64,000 nt of DNA, taken from an uncultured Flavobacteriaceae bacterium (GTDB lineage Bacteria; Bacteroidota; Bacteroidia; Flavobacteriales; Flavobacteriaceae). Shown one piece after another: positions 1 to 7,411 of this stretch (position 1 is its first letter; every line of letters starts with the position of its first letter). A program made the position numbers and the translations under genes. Location: positions 62,001 through 126,000 of the forward strand of contig CANLUS010000004.1 of assembly GCA_947494325.1 (NCBI GenBank). Direction: 5' to 3'. The notes beneath the pieces were generated by a model. It was not told the DNA's origin. It did not search any database and saw only the letters and a list, made by a program, of their open reading frames with translations.

Positions 1-1
1 T

Positions 2-157
2 AATATTGGAGGTGAAATTGGTCACCAATGGATTTTAAAAGAGCACTTCCTCATAGATACATTTGCAAGTGTCGCTTTTCTTGCAGGAAGTTCCGATAGT
101 TTTAGTGTTAGCTCGGCTGCAATTGGCATAGGTGTTTCACTTGGATATGCTTGGTAA
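2..157 (+). CDS. Outer-membrane beta-barrel protein, C-terminal fragment (partial)
   Basis: The window opens inside a gene. Frame 2 reads through to a TAA at 155-157 and gives the last 51 residues of a protein, ending in alternating hydrophobic strands (GIGVSLGYAW). A terminal aromatic residue and amphipathic strands are typical of Bacteroidota outer-membrane barrels. The upstream part is missing, so the family cannot be settled. A perfect hairpin terminator follows at once, so this is the end of its transcription unit. The neighbouring minus-strand genes encode similar small barrels. Confidence 0.6.
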   Translation, partial: NIGGEIGHQWILKEHFLIDTFASVAFLAGSSDSFSVSSAAIGIGVSLGYAW

Positions 158-172
158 TATATATTAGTTCAT

Positions 173-202
173 AAAAAAAGCGGCTTAATTGCCGCTTTTT
201 TT
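173..202. terminator. Bidirectional intrinsic terminator
   Basis: The sequence AAAAAAAGCGGC, a six-base loop ttaatt, then GCCGCTTTTTTT forms a perfect stem with A and T tracts on both sides. It sits between the convergent 3' ends of the partial plus-strand gene and the minus-strand barrel gene, so it can stop transcription from either side. Confidence 0.9.
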
Positions 203-220
203 ATGTTTTATATTGAATGA

Positions 221-709
221 TTATAGAGCAAACATAGCTCCTACTCCAAAGTTTCCGAAGGTTCCTCCGTCTACACTAATTCCAGAATAAAAAGCTTGCA
301 ACATAATCTTTTCACTAATGTTAAATCCGAATACTGGACGATAATGAAAACCTCCATCATTCCCATCAGGACTAATTCCAATAGCATATCCTAAATCTAA
401 GCCAACTTTTATTTTATCAGAAGCGGTATAACGTGCCGCCGCTCCAATTGGTAAAAAGAAAGCATCATCAACATCAAATCCTAAAATTGATTCGCCAAAG
501 AAATTAACAAAAGAAGCCGAAGGACCTACCTCAAACTGATCTGAAACTTCAAACAAATAATTCGCTTCAACACCCAAAGCGAATGTATATAATTCACTCA
601 CATCTCCGCTAGGTATTCCTAAATTTACTCCTAAATTAAAATTTCCTTGAGCGTTGATACTTGTAATACCAAACATGGCAACTACAACTAATACACATAA
701 TTTTTTCAT
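221..709 (-). CDS. Small outer-membrane beta-barrel protein
   Basis: This 162-residue protein has a signal peptide (about residues 1-20, MKKLCVLVVVAMFGITSINA, then Q) followed by a run of short amphipathic strands with glycine turns. It ends in hydrophobic strand GNFGVGAMFAL. Size and pattern fit the eight-stranded OMP_b-brl type barrels common in Bacteroidota. It probably sits in the outer membrane; no ligand or partner can be read from the sequence. Two further barrel genes of similar length lie upstream on the same strand, but gaps of 104 and 192 bp suggest separate promoters. Confidence 0.75.
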   Translation of the reverse strand: MKKLCVLVVVAMFGITSINAQGNFNLGVNLGIPSGDVSELYTFALGVEANYLFEVSDQFEVGPSASFVNFFGESILGFDVDDAFFLPIGAAARYTASDKIKVGLDLGYAIGISPDGNDGGFHYRPVFGFNISEKIMLQAFYSGISVDGGTFGNFGVGAMFAL

Positions 710-813
710 AATTTTTAGATTTTAAGTTTAATAGTGTAAAGAAACGAAATAAATTTTAACTTTCTATAGTTACTAACAAATTGTGAACATCTCATGTTAA
801 CAATTGTTAATAA

Positions 814-1371
814 TTAGAATTTATATCCTATTCCTACTTGAAAGAAATTGAACTTTGAGGTGATATCACTAAAAGCGACACCTCCAAGTCCGTCTAGAAT
901 TGTGGTATCATCATCTAATCTATTATTTAATCCAAATGAAAACCTCGCGCTAGCAAATAATTTTTCAGTAATATCATAACCTGCACCAGCGCCAAAGCCA
1001 AAACCTAGTTTTTTAATTCCTGGAGATTCATCCAGAATAAGATCAAACTGAGGACCTGCTTGAAGAAAAAGTTTATCGTTGAGATAATATTTCATCATAA
1101 TCGGTACGATTAGTTCATTACCAGATCCTCCATTAGCAAAAATTGTACTATACTGAATTTCAGGTTGTACATGAATTTTATCTGAAATTGGGACATCGAC
1201 GAACAATCCGAAATAAATTCCCGATTCTGAAGTAGAACCCGAAAGCCCTTGAAAACTAGCTCTCACTGTTAAACTGTTATAACCAGTAGTTGCTCCATAT
1301 GTTATGTCTTGAGCCTTCATAGCGCTTATACTTAACATCATAACAAGGAGAGTTAAATTTATTTTTTTCAT
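814..1371 (-). CDS. Outer-membrane beta-barrel protein (PorT/OMP_b-brl type)
   Basis: A 185-residue protein with a signal peptide (MKKINLTLLVMMLSISAMKAQ) and then repeated beta strands: IHVQPEIQYS, LFLQAGPQFDLIL, KLGFGFGAGAGYDI, FFQVGIGYKF. The QPEIQYS and QAGPQFDLIL strands and the terminal aromatic residue are hallmarks of Bacteroidota porin-like eight-stranded barrels. The next gene upstream (1564-2154) shares the same strand order (YLGKSFSVHAGPQFDLVLG; LQLGLIYKF), so the two look like diverged paralogues. Function beyond outer-membrane localisation is unknown. Confidence 0.8.
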   Translation of the reverse strand: MKKINLTLLVMMLSISAMKAQDITYGATTGYNSLTVRASFQGLSGSTSESGIYFGLFVDVPISDKIHVQPEIQYSTIFANGGSGNELIVPIMMKYYLNDKLFLQAGPQFDLILDESPGIKKLGFGFGAGAGYDITEKLFASARFSFGLNNRLDDDTTILDGLGGVAFSDITSKFNFFQVGIGYKF

Positions 1372-1563
1372 AATTGTTGATTTTAATTAAATTTTTAAGT
1401 TAAATGGTTCAATCAACACTTGTTAAAAAGGTGCAAGAATCAAAAGCCTTACGGAATTTGAAGATTATGAATCTTTGCAACCAAATGTTGAATTCTCCTC
1501 TTAGTTACAATATGCATGCCACAATTATTTTTTCCTATTTTTTTAAGTTATCGTAGAGCGCAT

Positions 1564-2154
1564 TCAAAACTTATAAATAAGTCCAAGTTGTAATGTATTC
1601 GTTCGTAAACTAGGTTTTATACTCGCCAATGCTTCTGAAATATCATTTTCTAATCTGTTTCTAAGTCCAAAAGCATATCTTGTTTGAACAATTATTTTGG
1701 TTCCAAAATCATATCCTAAACCAACCACAGCGCTATACCCAAAAGAATCGAAAAAATCATTAATGAAATCAGACAACCCTAAAACCAAATCAAATTGCGG
1801 CCCTGCATGTACGCTAAAGGATTTACCTAAGTAGTACTTAGCAACAATAGGAAATCCGATAATACTTTCCTCACCCGCCCCGGCGTAAAACAATTCAGAT
1901 TGAACTTTCAAGTCTTGCATCACATTTATATCGCCCATTAATCCTAGATAAAAGCCTACTCCATCCAATACGTCAAGAGCATCCTCATTTTGCCCTAATA
2001 AAGTCAAGACTGGCTCGAGATCAACACCAGAGGTTTTAAGTTCTGCATTTCCGTAAAATGCGCCCCCAATAATACCGAATTCGATTTTATCTTGAGCTTT
2101 AATCTCAACAAAACAGCAAATTAAAAAGGCCGCAAGAATGTAACTTTTTTTCAT
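1564..2154 (-). CDS. Outer-membrane beta-barrel protein, paralogue of the 814-1371 gene
   Basis: This 196-residue protein has a signal peptide ending KAQ, then barrel strands including KVQSELFYAGA, YYLGKSFSVHAGPQFDLVLG and the closing strand LQLGLIYKF. It shares the strand order HAGPQFDLVLG / QAGPQFDLIL and the arginine-rich FGLRNRLENDI / FGLNNRLDDDT segment with the downstream neighbour, which points to a local duplication. It is divergent from xerD, with only 52 bp between the two preferred start codons. The substrate or partner cannot be inferred. Confidence 0.8.
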   Translation of the reverse strand: MKKSYILAAFLICCFVEIKAQDKIEFGIIGGAFYGNAELKTSGVDLEPVLTLLGQNEDALDVLDGVGFYLGLMGDINVMQDLKVQSELFYAGAGEESIIGFPIVAKYYLGKSFSVHAGPQFDLVLGLSDFINDFFDSFGYSAVVGLGYDFGTKIIVQTRYAFGLRNRLENDISEALASIKPSLRTNTLQLGLIYKF

Positions 2155-2206
2155 AAATTTCTTTTATATGTTCTATCTTGCAAGGTATGAAAAACAGTTT
2201 GTAATA

Positions 2207-3103
2207 ATGACATGGAAAGATGCCATACACGATTACACCCTCTATTTAAAGATTGAACGAGGACTATCAAAGAATTCTATTGAAAATTATGCTCGTGATG
2301 TGTCCAAACTCGCTAGTCATTTGCAAACAAATAAGATTGCGGAAAGTCCGATAACTATTTCTGAAAGTACTATTCAACAATTCATTTATGAGCTCGCAAA
2401 AAATGTGAATGCAAGATCTCAATCTCGTACAATCTCTGGTCTTCGTAGTTTTTTCGATTATTTGATTTTCGAAGATTATCGTAAAAACAATCCAACGGTA
2501 TTACTTGAAACACCTAAAATTGGGAGGAAACTTCCTGATACGTTGTCGCAAGTTGAAATAGACCAGATTATTAATCAAATTGATTTAAGTCATCCGCAAG
2601 GACAGCGTAATAAAACCATTCTTGAAACATTATATAGTTGTGGACTCAGAGTCACCGAATTAGTAACATTACAATTATCAGATTTGTTTTTCGATGAGGG
2701 CTTTATCCGTGTTATCGGAAAGGGAGATAAACAGAGATTTGTACCTATCAATTTAGAAACACAAAAATTGATACTCATCTATATCAACCAAGTGAGAAAT
2801 CATATGAAACCTCAAAAAGGTTTCGAAGATACTATCTTCTTAAACAGACGAGGCAAGCAACTTACTAGAAACATGATTTTTTTAATCATTAAAGATTTTA
2901 CAGAAAAAGCAGGTATTGCAAAAAAAGTAAGTCCGCATACCTTCAGACATTCTTTTGCTACTCATTTATTAGAAAATGGCGCTGATTTGCGCTCAATACA
3001 ACAAATGTTGGGACATGAGAGTATCACTACAACCGAAATATACATGCATGTAGATAGATCCTATTTAAAAGAAGTTGTGGAAAAATTTCATCCTAGAAAA
3101 TAA
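2207..3103 (+). CDS. xerD: Tyrosine recombinase XerD
   Basis: XerD acts with XerC at the dif site to resolve chromosome dimers. The SAM-like core-binding domain occupies about residues 1-90 and the catalytic domain 100-298. I chose the ATG at 2207 (MTWKDAIHDY) over the longer frame opening at 2168. With this start the protein has 298 residues and the catalytic set falls at R148, K172, H244, R247, H270 and Y279, which is the numbering known for E. coli XerD. Motifs seen: GLRVTEL, GKGDKQR, HTFRHSFATHLL, LGHESITTTEIY. A terminator follows directly. Confidence 0.95.
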   Translation: MTWKDAIHDYTLYLKIERGLSKNSIENYARDVSKLASHLQTNKIAESPITISESTIQQFIYELAKNVNARSQSRTISGLRSFFDYLIFEDYRKNNPTVLLETPKIGRKLPDTLSQVEIDQIINQIDLSHPQGQRNKTILETLYSCGLRVTELVTLQLSDLFFDEGFIRVIGKGDKQRFVPINLETQKLILIYINQVRNHMKPQKGFEDTIFLNRRGKQLTRNMIFLIIKDFTEKAGIAKKVSPHTFRHSFATHLLENGADLRSIQQMLGHESITTTEIYMHVDRSYLKEVVEKFHPRK

Positions 3104-3131
3104 AAAACCTTCCCAAATTGAGAAGGTTTTA
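3104..3131. terminator. Bidirectional terminator between xerD and rny
   Basis: AAAACCTTC, a short loop (ccaaatt region), and GAAGGTTTT form a stem flanked by A and T runs. The hairpin lies between the convergent 3' ends of xerD (+) and the ribonuclease Y gene (-) and can serve both. Confidence 0.8.
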
Positions 3132-3150
3132 ATAGTAACTTTTAATCTCT

Positions 3151-4719
3151 TTATTTCGCGATATTAACAGCTCTTGTCTCTCTAATAACTGTTACTCTAA
3201 CTTGACCAGGATAGGTCATGTCGTTCTGTATTTTTTGAGATATATTAAAGGATAATTCTGACGCTTTAACATCGTCTACTTTTTCACTTTCAACAATAAC
3301 ACGTAGCTCTCTACCCGCTTGAATTGCATATGCTTTTTGTACACCACTAAATCCGAATGCCACATTTTCTAGATCTTTTAAACGCTGAATATAAGAATCC
3401 AATACTTGACGTCTTGCACCTGGTCTTGCACCCGAAATAGCATCACATACTTGAACGATCGGAGCAATCAATGATTTCATTTCTATTTCATCATGGTGAG
3501 CACCTATCGCATTACAAACATCAGGTTTTTCTCCATGTTTTTGCGCCCATTCCATTCCGAGTAACGCATGTGGTAATTCACTTTCAGTTTCCGGTACTTT
3601 TCCAATATCATGCAAGAGTCCAGCTCTTTTGGCCACTTTAGGATTGATACCTAATTCGGCGGCCATAACGGCACATAAATTCGCTACTTCACGCGAGTGC
3701 TGTAATAAATTTTGACCATATGAAGAACGATACTTCATTCTTCCAACAACTTTAATCAATTCTGGATGCAATCCATGAATACCTAAATCAATCACCGTTC
3801 GTTTTCCAACCTCAATAATTTCTTGATTTATTTCCTTACGTGTCTTAGCAACAACTTCTTCAATACGTGCTGGATGGATTCTTCCATCGGTTACTAATTT
3901 ATGCATCGATAAACGTGCTATTTCCCTTCGTACAGGGTCAAAACAAGATAAGATAATCGCCTCTGGAGTATCATCAACAATTATTTCTACTCCTGTGGCA
4001 GATTCTAAGGCTCTAATATTACGTCCCTCTCTACCAATAATTCTTCCCTTTACGTCATCAGATTCTAAATTGAATACAGATACACAATTCTCGACCGTTT
4101 GCTCAACACCAATTCGTTGAATAGTACTTAATACTACCTTTTTTGCCTCTTGCTGTGCCGTTAATTTTGCCTCTTCTAACGTTTCTTGAATATAGGCCAT
4201 CGCATCAGTCTTCGCAACTTCACGTAAAGACTCTACCAACTCTTTTTTAGCATCTTCGGCGGAAAGCCCAGAAATCACTTCTAACTGTTCTACTTGTTTC
4301 TTATGGAGTTTCTCGGTTTCGGTCTTTTTCTTTTCGAGAAATTCGATGCGATAATTGTAATCATCTTCTTTACTCTGAAGAGATTTATTTAATTTGCTCG
4401 TCTTATCAAGCTCTTGCGAAACTTTTGATTCTTTATCACGTATACGTTTCTCTGTTTCTGAAACTTTCTTATCGCGAGCTAAAATGACTTTTTCGTGTTC
4501 TGATTTTAACTCAATAAATTTTTCTTTTGCCTGTAGTATTTTATCTTTCTTGAGCGTCTCTGCTTCTAATCGTCCTTCTTTAAGAATATTAGAAACTTGC
4601 TTTTTTGCATTTTTAAGCATCATTGATGCCTTATTTTTTTCTAACATTTTGGCTATAAAGAAACCTATAGTTATACCTGCGACTACTCCAATTATAATCG
4701 GCATTATCAATTCTTCCAT
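3151..4719 (-). CDS. rny: Ribonuclease Y
   Basis: A 522-residue membrane-anchored endoribonuclease that starts mRNA decay. Order of parts: N-terminal membrane helix (about residues 6-23, [17 protein letters not shown]), a long charged coiled coil (about 30-200), a KH RNA-binding domain around [10 protein letters not shown] (225-234), and an HD phosphohydrolase domain with H341, and H370-D371 in [10 protein letters not shown]. Length and order match the family. It lies 18 bp downstream of the terminator of the predicted 6S RNA, so it may be transcribed by read-through from the zapA block or from a promoter inside that region. Confidence 0.96.
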   Translation of the reverse strand: MEELIMPIIIGVVAGITIGFFIAKMLEKNKASMMLKNAKKQVSNILKEGRLEAETLKKDKILQAKEKFIELKSEHEKVILARDKKVSETEKRIRDKESKVSQELDKTSKLNKSLQSKEDDYNYRIEFLEKKKTETEKLHKKQVEQLEVISGLSAEDAKKELVESLREVAKTDAMAYIQETLEEAKLTAQQEAKKVVLSTIQRIGVEQTVENCVSVFNLESDDVKGRIIGREGRNIRALESATGVEIIVDDTPEAIILSCFDPVRREIARLSMHKLVTDGRIHPARIEEVVAKTRKEINQEIIEVGKRTVIDLGIHGLHPELIKVVGRMKYRSSYGQNLLQHSREVANLCAVMAAELGINPKVAKRAGLLHDIGKVPETESELPHALLGMEWAQKHGEKPDVCNAIGAHHDEIEMKSLIAPIVQVCDAISGARPGARRQVLDSYIQRLKDLENVAFGFSGVQKAYAIQAGRELRVIVESEKVDDVKASELSFNISQKIQNDMTYPGQVRVTVIRETRAVNIAK

Positions 4720-4736
4720 TATTTTGATTTTTGTGT

Positions 4737-4898
4737 AAAAAAAAACCTACACTAGTTCGGGGTTTTTTAAACTCCTTGATGACAAGTTTAGGGCTAACTG
4801 GTTGATCAATAATCCGCAATGAAACTAAAATAACTAATTCCAGCGGCACGCTTTAACAACCAAACTCACCCTTTCTAATTAAATAGTGTTGAGTTTAA
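4737..4898 (-). ncRNA. ssrS: Candidate 6S RNA (6S-Flavo type) with its own terminator
   Basis: On the minus strand this non-coding stretch folds into one long interrupted hairpin. Closing stem TTAAACTC (4898-4891) pairs with GAGTTTAA (4774-4767). Next GGGT (4871-4868) pairs with GCCC (4794-4791), and TGGTTG (4862-4857) with CAACCA (4804-4799). A near-symmetric open bubble of 10 and 9 bases follows, then CCGC (4846-4843) with GCGG (4817-4814). A terminator stem AAAAAACC/GGTTTTTT and a T run end it at about 4737. A long hairpin with a central bubble is the 6S architecture, and the position just after zapA matches zapA-ssrS in E. coli. The exact 5' end is a guess. Confidence 0.68.
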
Positions 4899-4944
4899 TA
4901 AACAAATAACTAATGTAGGCAGTAATTGTTTTATTTTAAAGAAC

Positions 4945-5238
4945 TTACTGGAGATGTGTGTCTAATAAACCATTCATCTCTATTAATTTGTGCTCAATTG
5001 CCTCTGCATCTTGACCGTTATACACCGTTTTCACCTCTTGTAATGAGGCAAATTGCAGAGCGCACATAGCAAGAACATCTTGCTTATCTCTTACTTCATA
5101 ATTCTCTTCAAACCTTTTAATAAGATCATTTATCTTTTTAACAGCTTTTCTTACTCCTTCCTCTTCTCCTTCGCTATTAATAGTTAGAGGATAAACTCGA
5201 TCACCAATAGTAACTTTTATTTTAAGTTTCTCGTTCAT
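4945..5238 (-). CDS. zapA: Cell division protein ZapA
   Basis: A 97-residue protein with the ZapA N-terminal globular head (KIKVTIGDRVYPLTINSEGE) followed by a helical, coiled-coil C-terminal half (VRKAVKKINDLIKRFEENYE and onward to DAEAIEHKLIEMNGLLD). ZapA bundles FtsZ filaments at the division site. Length is normal for the family. It sits 7 bp downstream of a small coiled-coil gene and immediately upstream of the predicted 6S RNA, so the three probably share a transcript. Confidence 0.93.
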   Translation of the reverse strand: MNEKLKIKVTIGDRVYPLTINSEGEEEGVRKAVKKINDLIKRFEENYEVRDKQDVLAMCALQFASLQEVKTVYNGQDAEAIEHKLIEMNGLLDTHLQ

Positions 5239-5245
5239 AAAGAGT

Positions 5246-5536
5246 TTATGCTCCTAATTGAGCTATGCATTTATCGATTTCACGTATTAACGCATTTATT
5301 TTTAATTTCGTTGTATGCTTATCTTCTTTGCTGCCTACTATTGCATTTGCAATTTTTAATGATTCGTATTCTTGTTGTAAATTAGACTTTGATTCTTTCT
5401 CCTGAGAAAGCGCTTCAACTAGCTTGTTGCTTTTTTCTAACAATTGCTTATTCTCAGTTTGCAATAATTCATATTTAGAAAGCAACTTATGTAGTTTACT
5501 TTGCAGAGAATCAACTATTTCTATAACATTACTCAT
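5246..5536 (-). CDS. Small coiled-coil protein encoded upstream of zapA
   Basis: From the ATG at 5536 this is a 96-residue, almost wholly helical coiled-coil protein (SNVIEIVDSLQSKLHKLLSK, then QTENKQLLEKSNKLVEALSQ). I preferred this ATG to the in-frame codon at 5566 because the extra ten residues (MFKRFIIFVL) are unlike the rest. A 7 bp gap to zapA indicates co-translation. Size, heptad pattern and context suggest a ZapB-like or other divisome partner of ZapA, but that is inference: no diagnostic motif is visible. Confidence 0.8.
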   Translation of the reverse strand: MSNVIEIVDSLQSKLHKLLSKYELLQTENKQLLEKSNKLVEALSQEKESKSNLQQEYESLKIANAIVGSKEDKHTTKLKINALIREIDKCIAQLGA

Positions 5537-5701
5537 CAATACAAAGATTATAAACCTTTTGAACAAATTTAGTATTACTTGCGCAATTAAACAACTCTTT
5601 TACTAATTTATGTTACTAACATGGTTCAATCTACTGATTCATAAAGGCTTAATTTTTAATTTTTAATTCTTATTTCTTATCGTTATTTTAGCAGAACAAT
5701 T

Positions 5702-7396
5702 ATGGGGAGATTCTTGTTTTTTTTGTTCGTAGTAGGCGTTCAGCATAGCAGCTTTACTCAGGCTGCATATCCAATAGATTATTTTGCAAAACCTTTAGAT
5801 GTGCCTTTAATTCTGTCTGGTACTTTTGGTGAACTGCGCAGTAATCATTTTCATTCTGGTCTTGATATTAAAACCCAACAAAGACAAGGGTTGAATATTT
5901 ACGCTTCTGCGGAAGGTTATGTATCACGAATTAAAATTTCTCATTGGGGCTATGGTAAAGCATTATACATAACACATCCTAATGGATACACTACGGTTTA
6001 CGGGCACCTAAAAAAGTTTTCGCCTAAAATAGAAGCGTATATTAAAAAGCGTCAATATGAGAACGAAAGCTATACCATACAACTCTTCCCAAAAGAAAAC
6101 GAGCTACCTGTAACAAAAAGAGAAATTGTGGCATTCTCAGGTAATTCTGGAAGCTCGGGAGGACCTCATTTACATTATGAAATTAGAGATGCTAATGAGC
6201 ATCCAACTAATCCGATGCTTTTTGGGATTAACATAAAAGACTCGAAAAATCCTCAAATAAGGGCAGCTGTGGCCTATACTTTTAGCGACTCTTCACATGT
6301 AAATCAAACAAATGGCGTAAAAGAGCTTAATTTTAAATTACAAAAAGACGGAAGTCTACTCGCCGATCAAATCGAAGCTTTTGGCACCATCGGATTTGGA
6401 ATTAATACGGTGGATAGACAAGACGGAGCGCTGAATAACAACGGTATTTTTAGTTTAGAAATGCTAGTAAACGGAACAAAAAACTACAGTCACACGTTAA
6501 ATAAGTTTAGTTTTAATGAAACGCGTTACTTAAATACATTGATTGATTATGGTCGGTTTTATAACAAAAGACAACGCATACAAAAAACCTTTATAGAGCC
6601 CGCAAATAAATTAAGCATTTACCAAGATGTGAAGAACAATGGATATCTTCATATCAAGGATGGTAAGTCTTACACCGTGCAAATTATTACTAAGGACTTT
6701 AAAGGCAATAAAAAGAAATTGATCATTCCTGTAAAAGGAAAAAAGGATTCTATCTACATACGACAAAAAACAAAGGAAACACCTTATTATTTTAAGGCGA
6801 ACGAATTTAACAAAATTGCTTACGATAATATAACCGTTGCATTTCCTAAAAAGAGTTTTTATCAAGATTTTTACTTTGACTTTAAAAAAGAAAAAGATGT
6901 TGCCTTTTTACATAATGGAAGTGTTCCCGTTCATAAAAATTTCACTTTGTCATTCGATGTTTCTAAATATTCTCAAGAAGAACAAGACAAATTATTTATT
7001 GCTCGTGTAAACAAAAAAGGAATTCCTTCATATTCAAACACAAAAAGAAAGAATAATAAATTGTACACCCTGAGTAAAACATTAGGGAATTATGCGTTAT
7101 TCTCTGATAATCAAGCACCAAAAATACGACCTATCAACTTCAAAAAAGGACAATGGCTCTCTAAATACAGGTATTTAAAGTTAAGAATCAGCGATGGTTT
7201 ATCCGGTATCAAATCATACAGAGCCGAAATCGATGGTGAGTGGATTTTAATGGAATACGACGCCAAGAGAGGTTTATTAACGTATGATTTTAGGGATAAA
7301 AAATTATCAAATAACAAGCATACGTTAAAAGTAATAGCTGTTGATAACGTTAACAATTCTAATACGTATATTGCAACGTTTTTCAGAAAGCAATAA
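5702..7396 (+). CDS. Periplasmic M23 (LytM-type) metallopeptidase with C-terminal extension
   Basis: A 564-residue secreted protein. A signal peptide (about 1-22) precedes an M23 domain at about 30-165. The zinc-site motifs are complete: HSGLD (H51, D55), the middle motif HPNGYTTVYGHL, and GGPHLHYE (H156, H158). M23 enzymes cut peptide cross-links in peptidoglycan. The remaining 400 residues form a beta-rich extension that may be Ig-like and is typical of Bacteroidota members of this family. The gene stops 15 bp before a TonB-dependent receptor gene, so the two are likely co-transcribed. Confidence 0.9.
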   Translation: MGRFLFFLFVVGVQHSSFTQAAYPIDYFAKPLDVPLILSGTFGELRSNHFHSGLDIKTQQRQGLNIYASAEGYVSRIKISHWGYGKALYITHPNGYTTVYGHLKKFSPKIEAYIKKRQYENESYTIQLFPKENELPVTKREIVAFSGNSGSSGGPHLHYEIRDANEHPTNPMLFGINIKDSKNPQIRAAVAYTFSDSSHVNQTNGVKELNFKLQKDGSLLADQIEAFGTIGFGINTVDRQDGALNNNGIFSLEMLVNGTKNYSHTLNKFSFNETRYLNTLIDYGRFYNKRQRIQKTFIEPANKLSIYQDVKNNGYLHIKDGKSYTVQIITKDFKGNKKKLIIPVKGKKDSIYIRQKTKETPYYFKANEFNKIAYDNITVAFPKKSFYQDFYFDFKKEKDVAFLHNGSVPVHKNFTLSFDVSKYSQEEQDKLFIARVNKKGIPSYSNTKRKNNKLYTLSKTLGNYALFSDNQAPKIRPINFKKGQWLSKYRYLKLRISDGLSGIKSYRAEIDGEWILMEYDAKRGLLTYDFRDKKLSNNKHTLKVIAVDNVNNSNTYIATFFRKQ

Positions 7397-7411
7397 TCAA
7401 AATTATTTTAC

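Noticed and set aside
221-2154. The three barrel genes as one operon or a phase-variable repeat cassette
   Set aside because: Gaps of 104 and 192 bp and the absence of shared nucleotide repeats argue for separate units; similarity is at protein level only.
2168-2206. Longer N-terminus for XerD from ATG 2168
   Set aside because: The ATG at 2207 gives 298 residues and puts the catalytic residues at the E. coli XerD numbers; the extra 13 residues have no family support.
2207-3103. XerD as the integrase of a mobile element
   Set aside because: Length and catalytic spacing fit the chromosomal XerD, and no attachment-site repeats or mobile genes are nearby.
4394-4738. Plus-strand 114-codon frame opposite rny
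   Set aside because: It is antisense to a strongly recognised gene and its translation is serine/phenylalanine-rich shadow sequence.
4631-4849. A 72-codon minus-strand frame upstream of and overlapping rny
   Set aside because: It lies across the stems and terminator of the predicted 6S RNA and the first part of rny in another frame, and its protein is not plausible.
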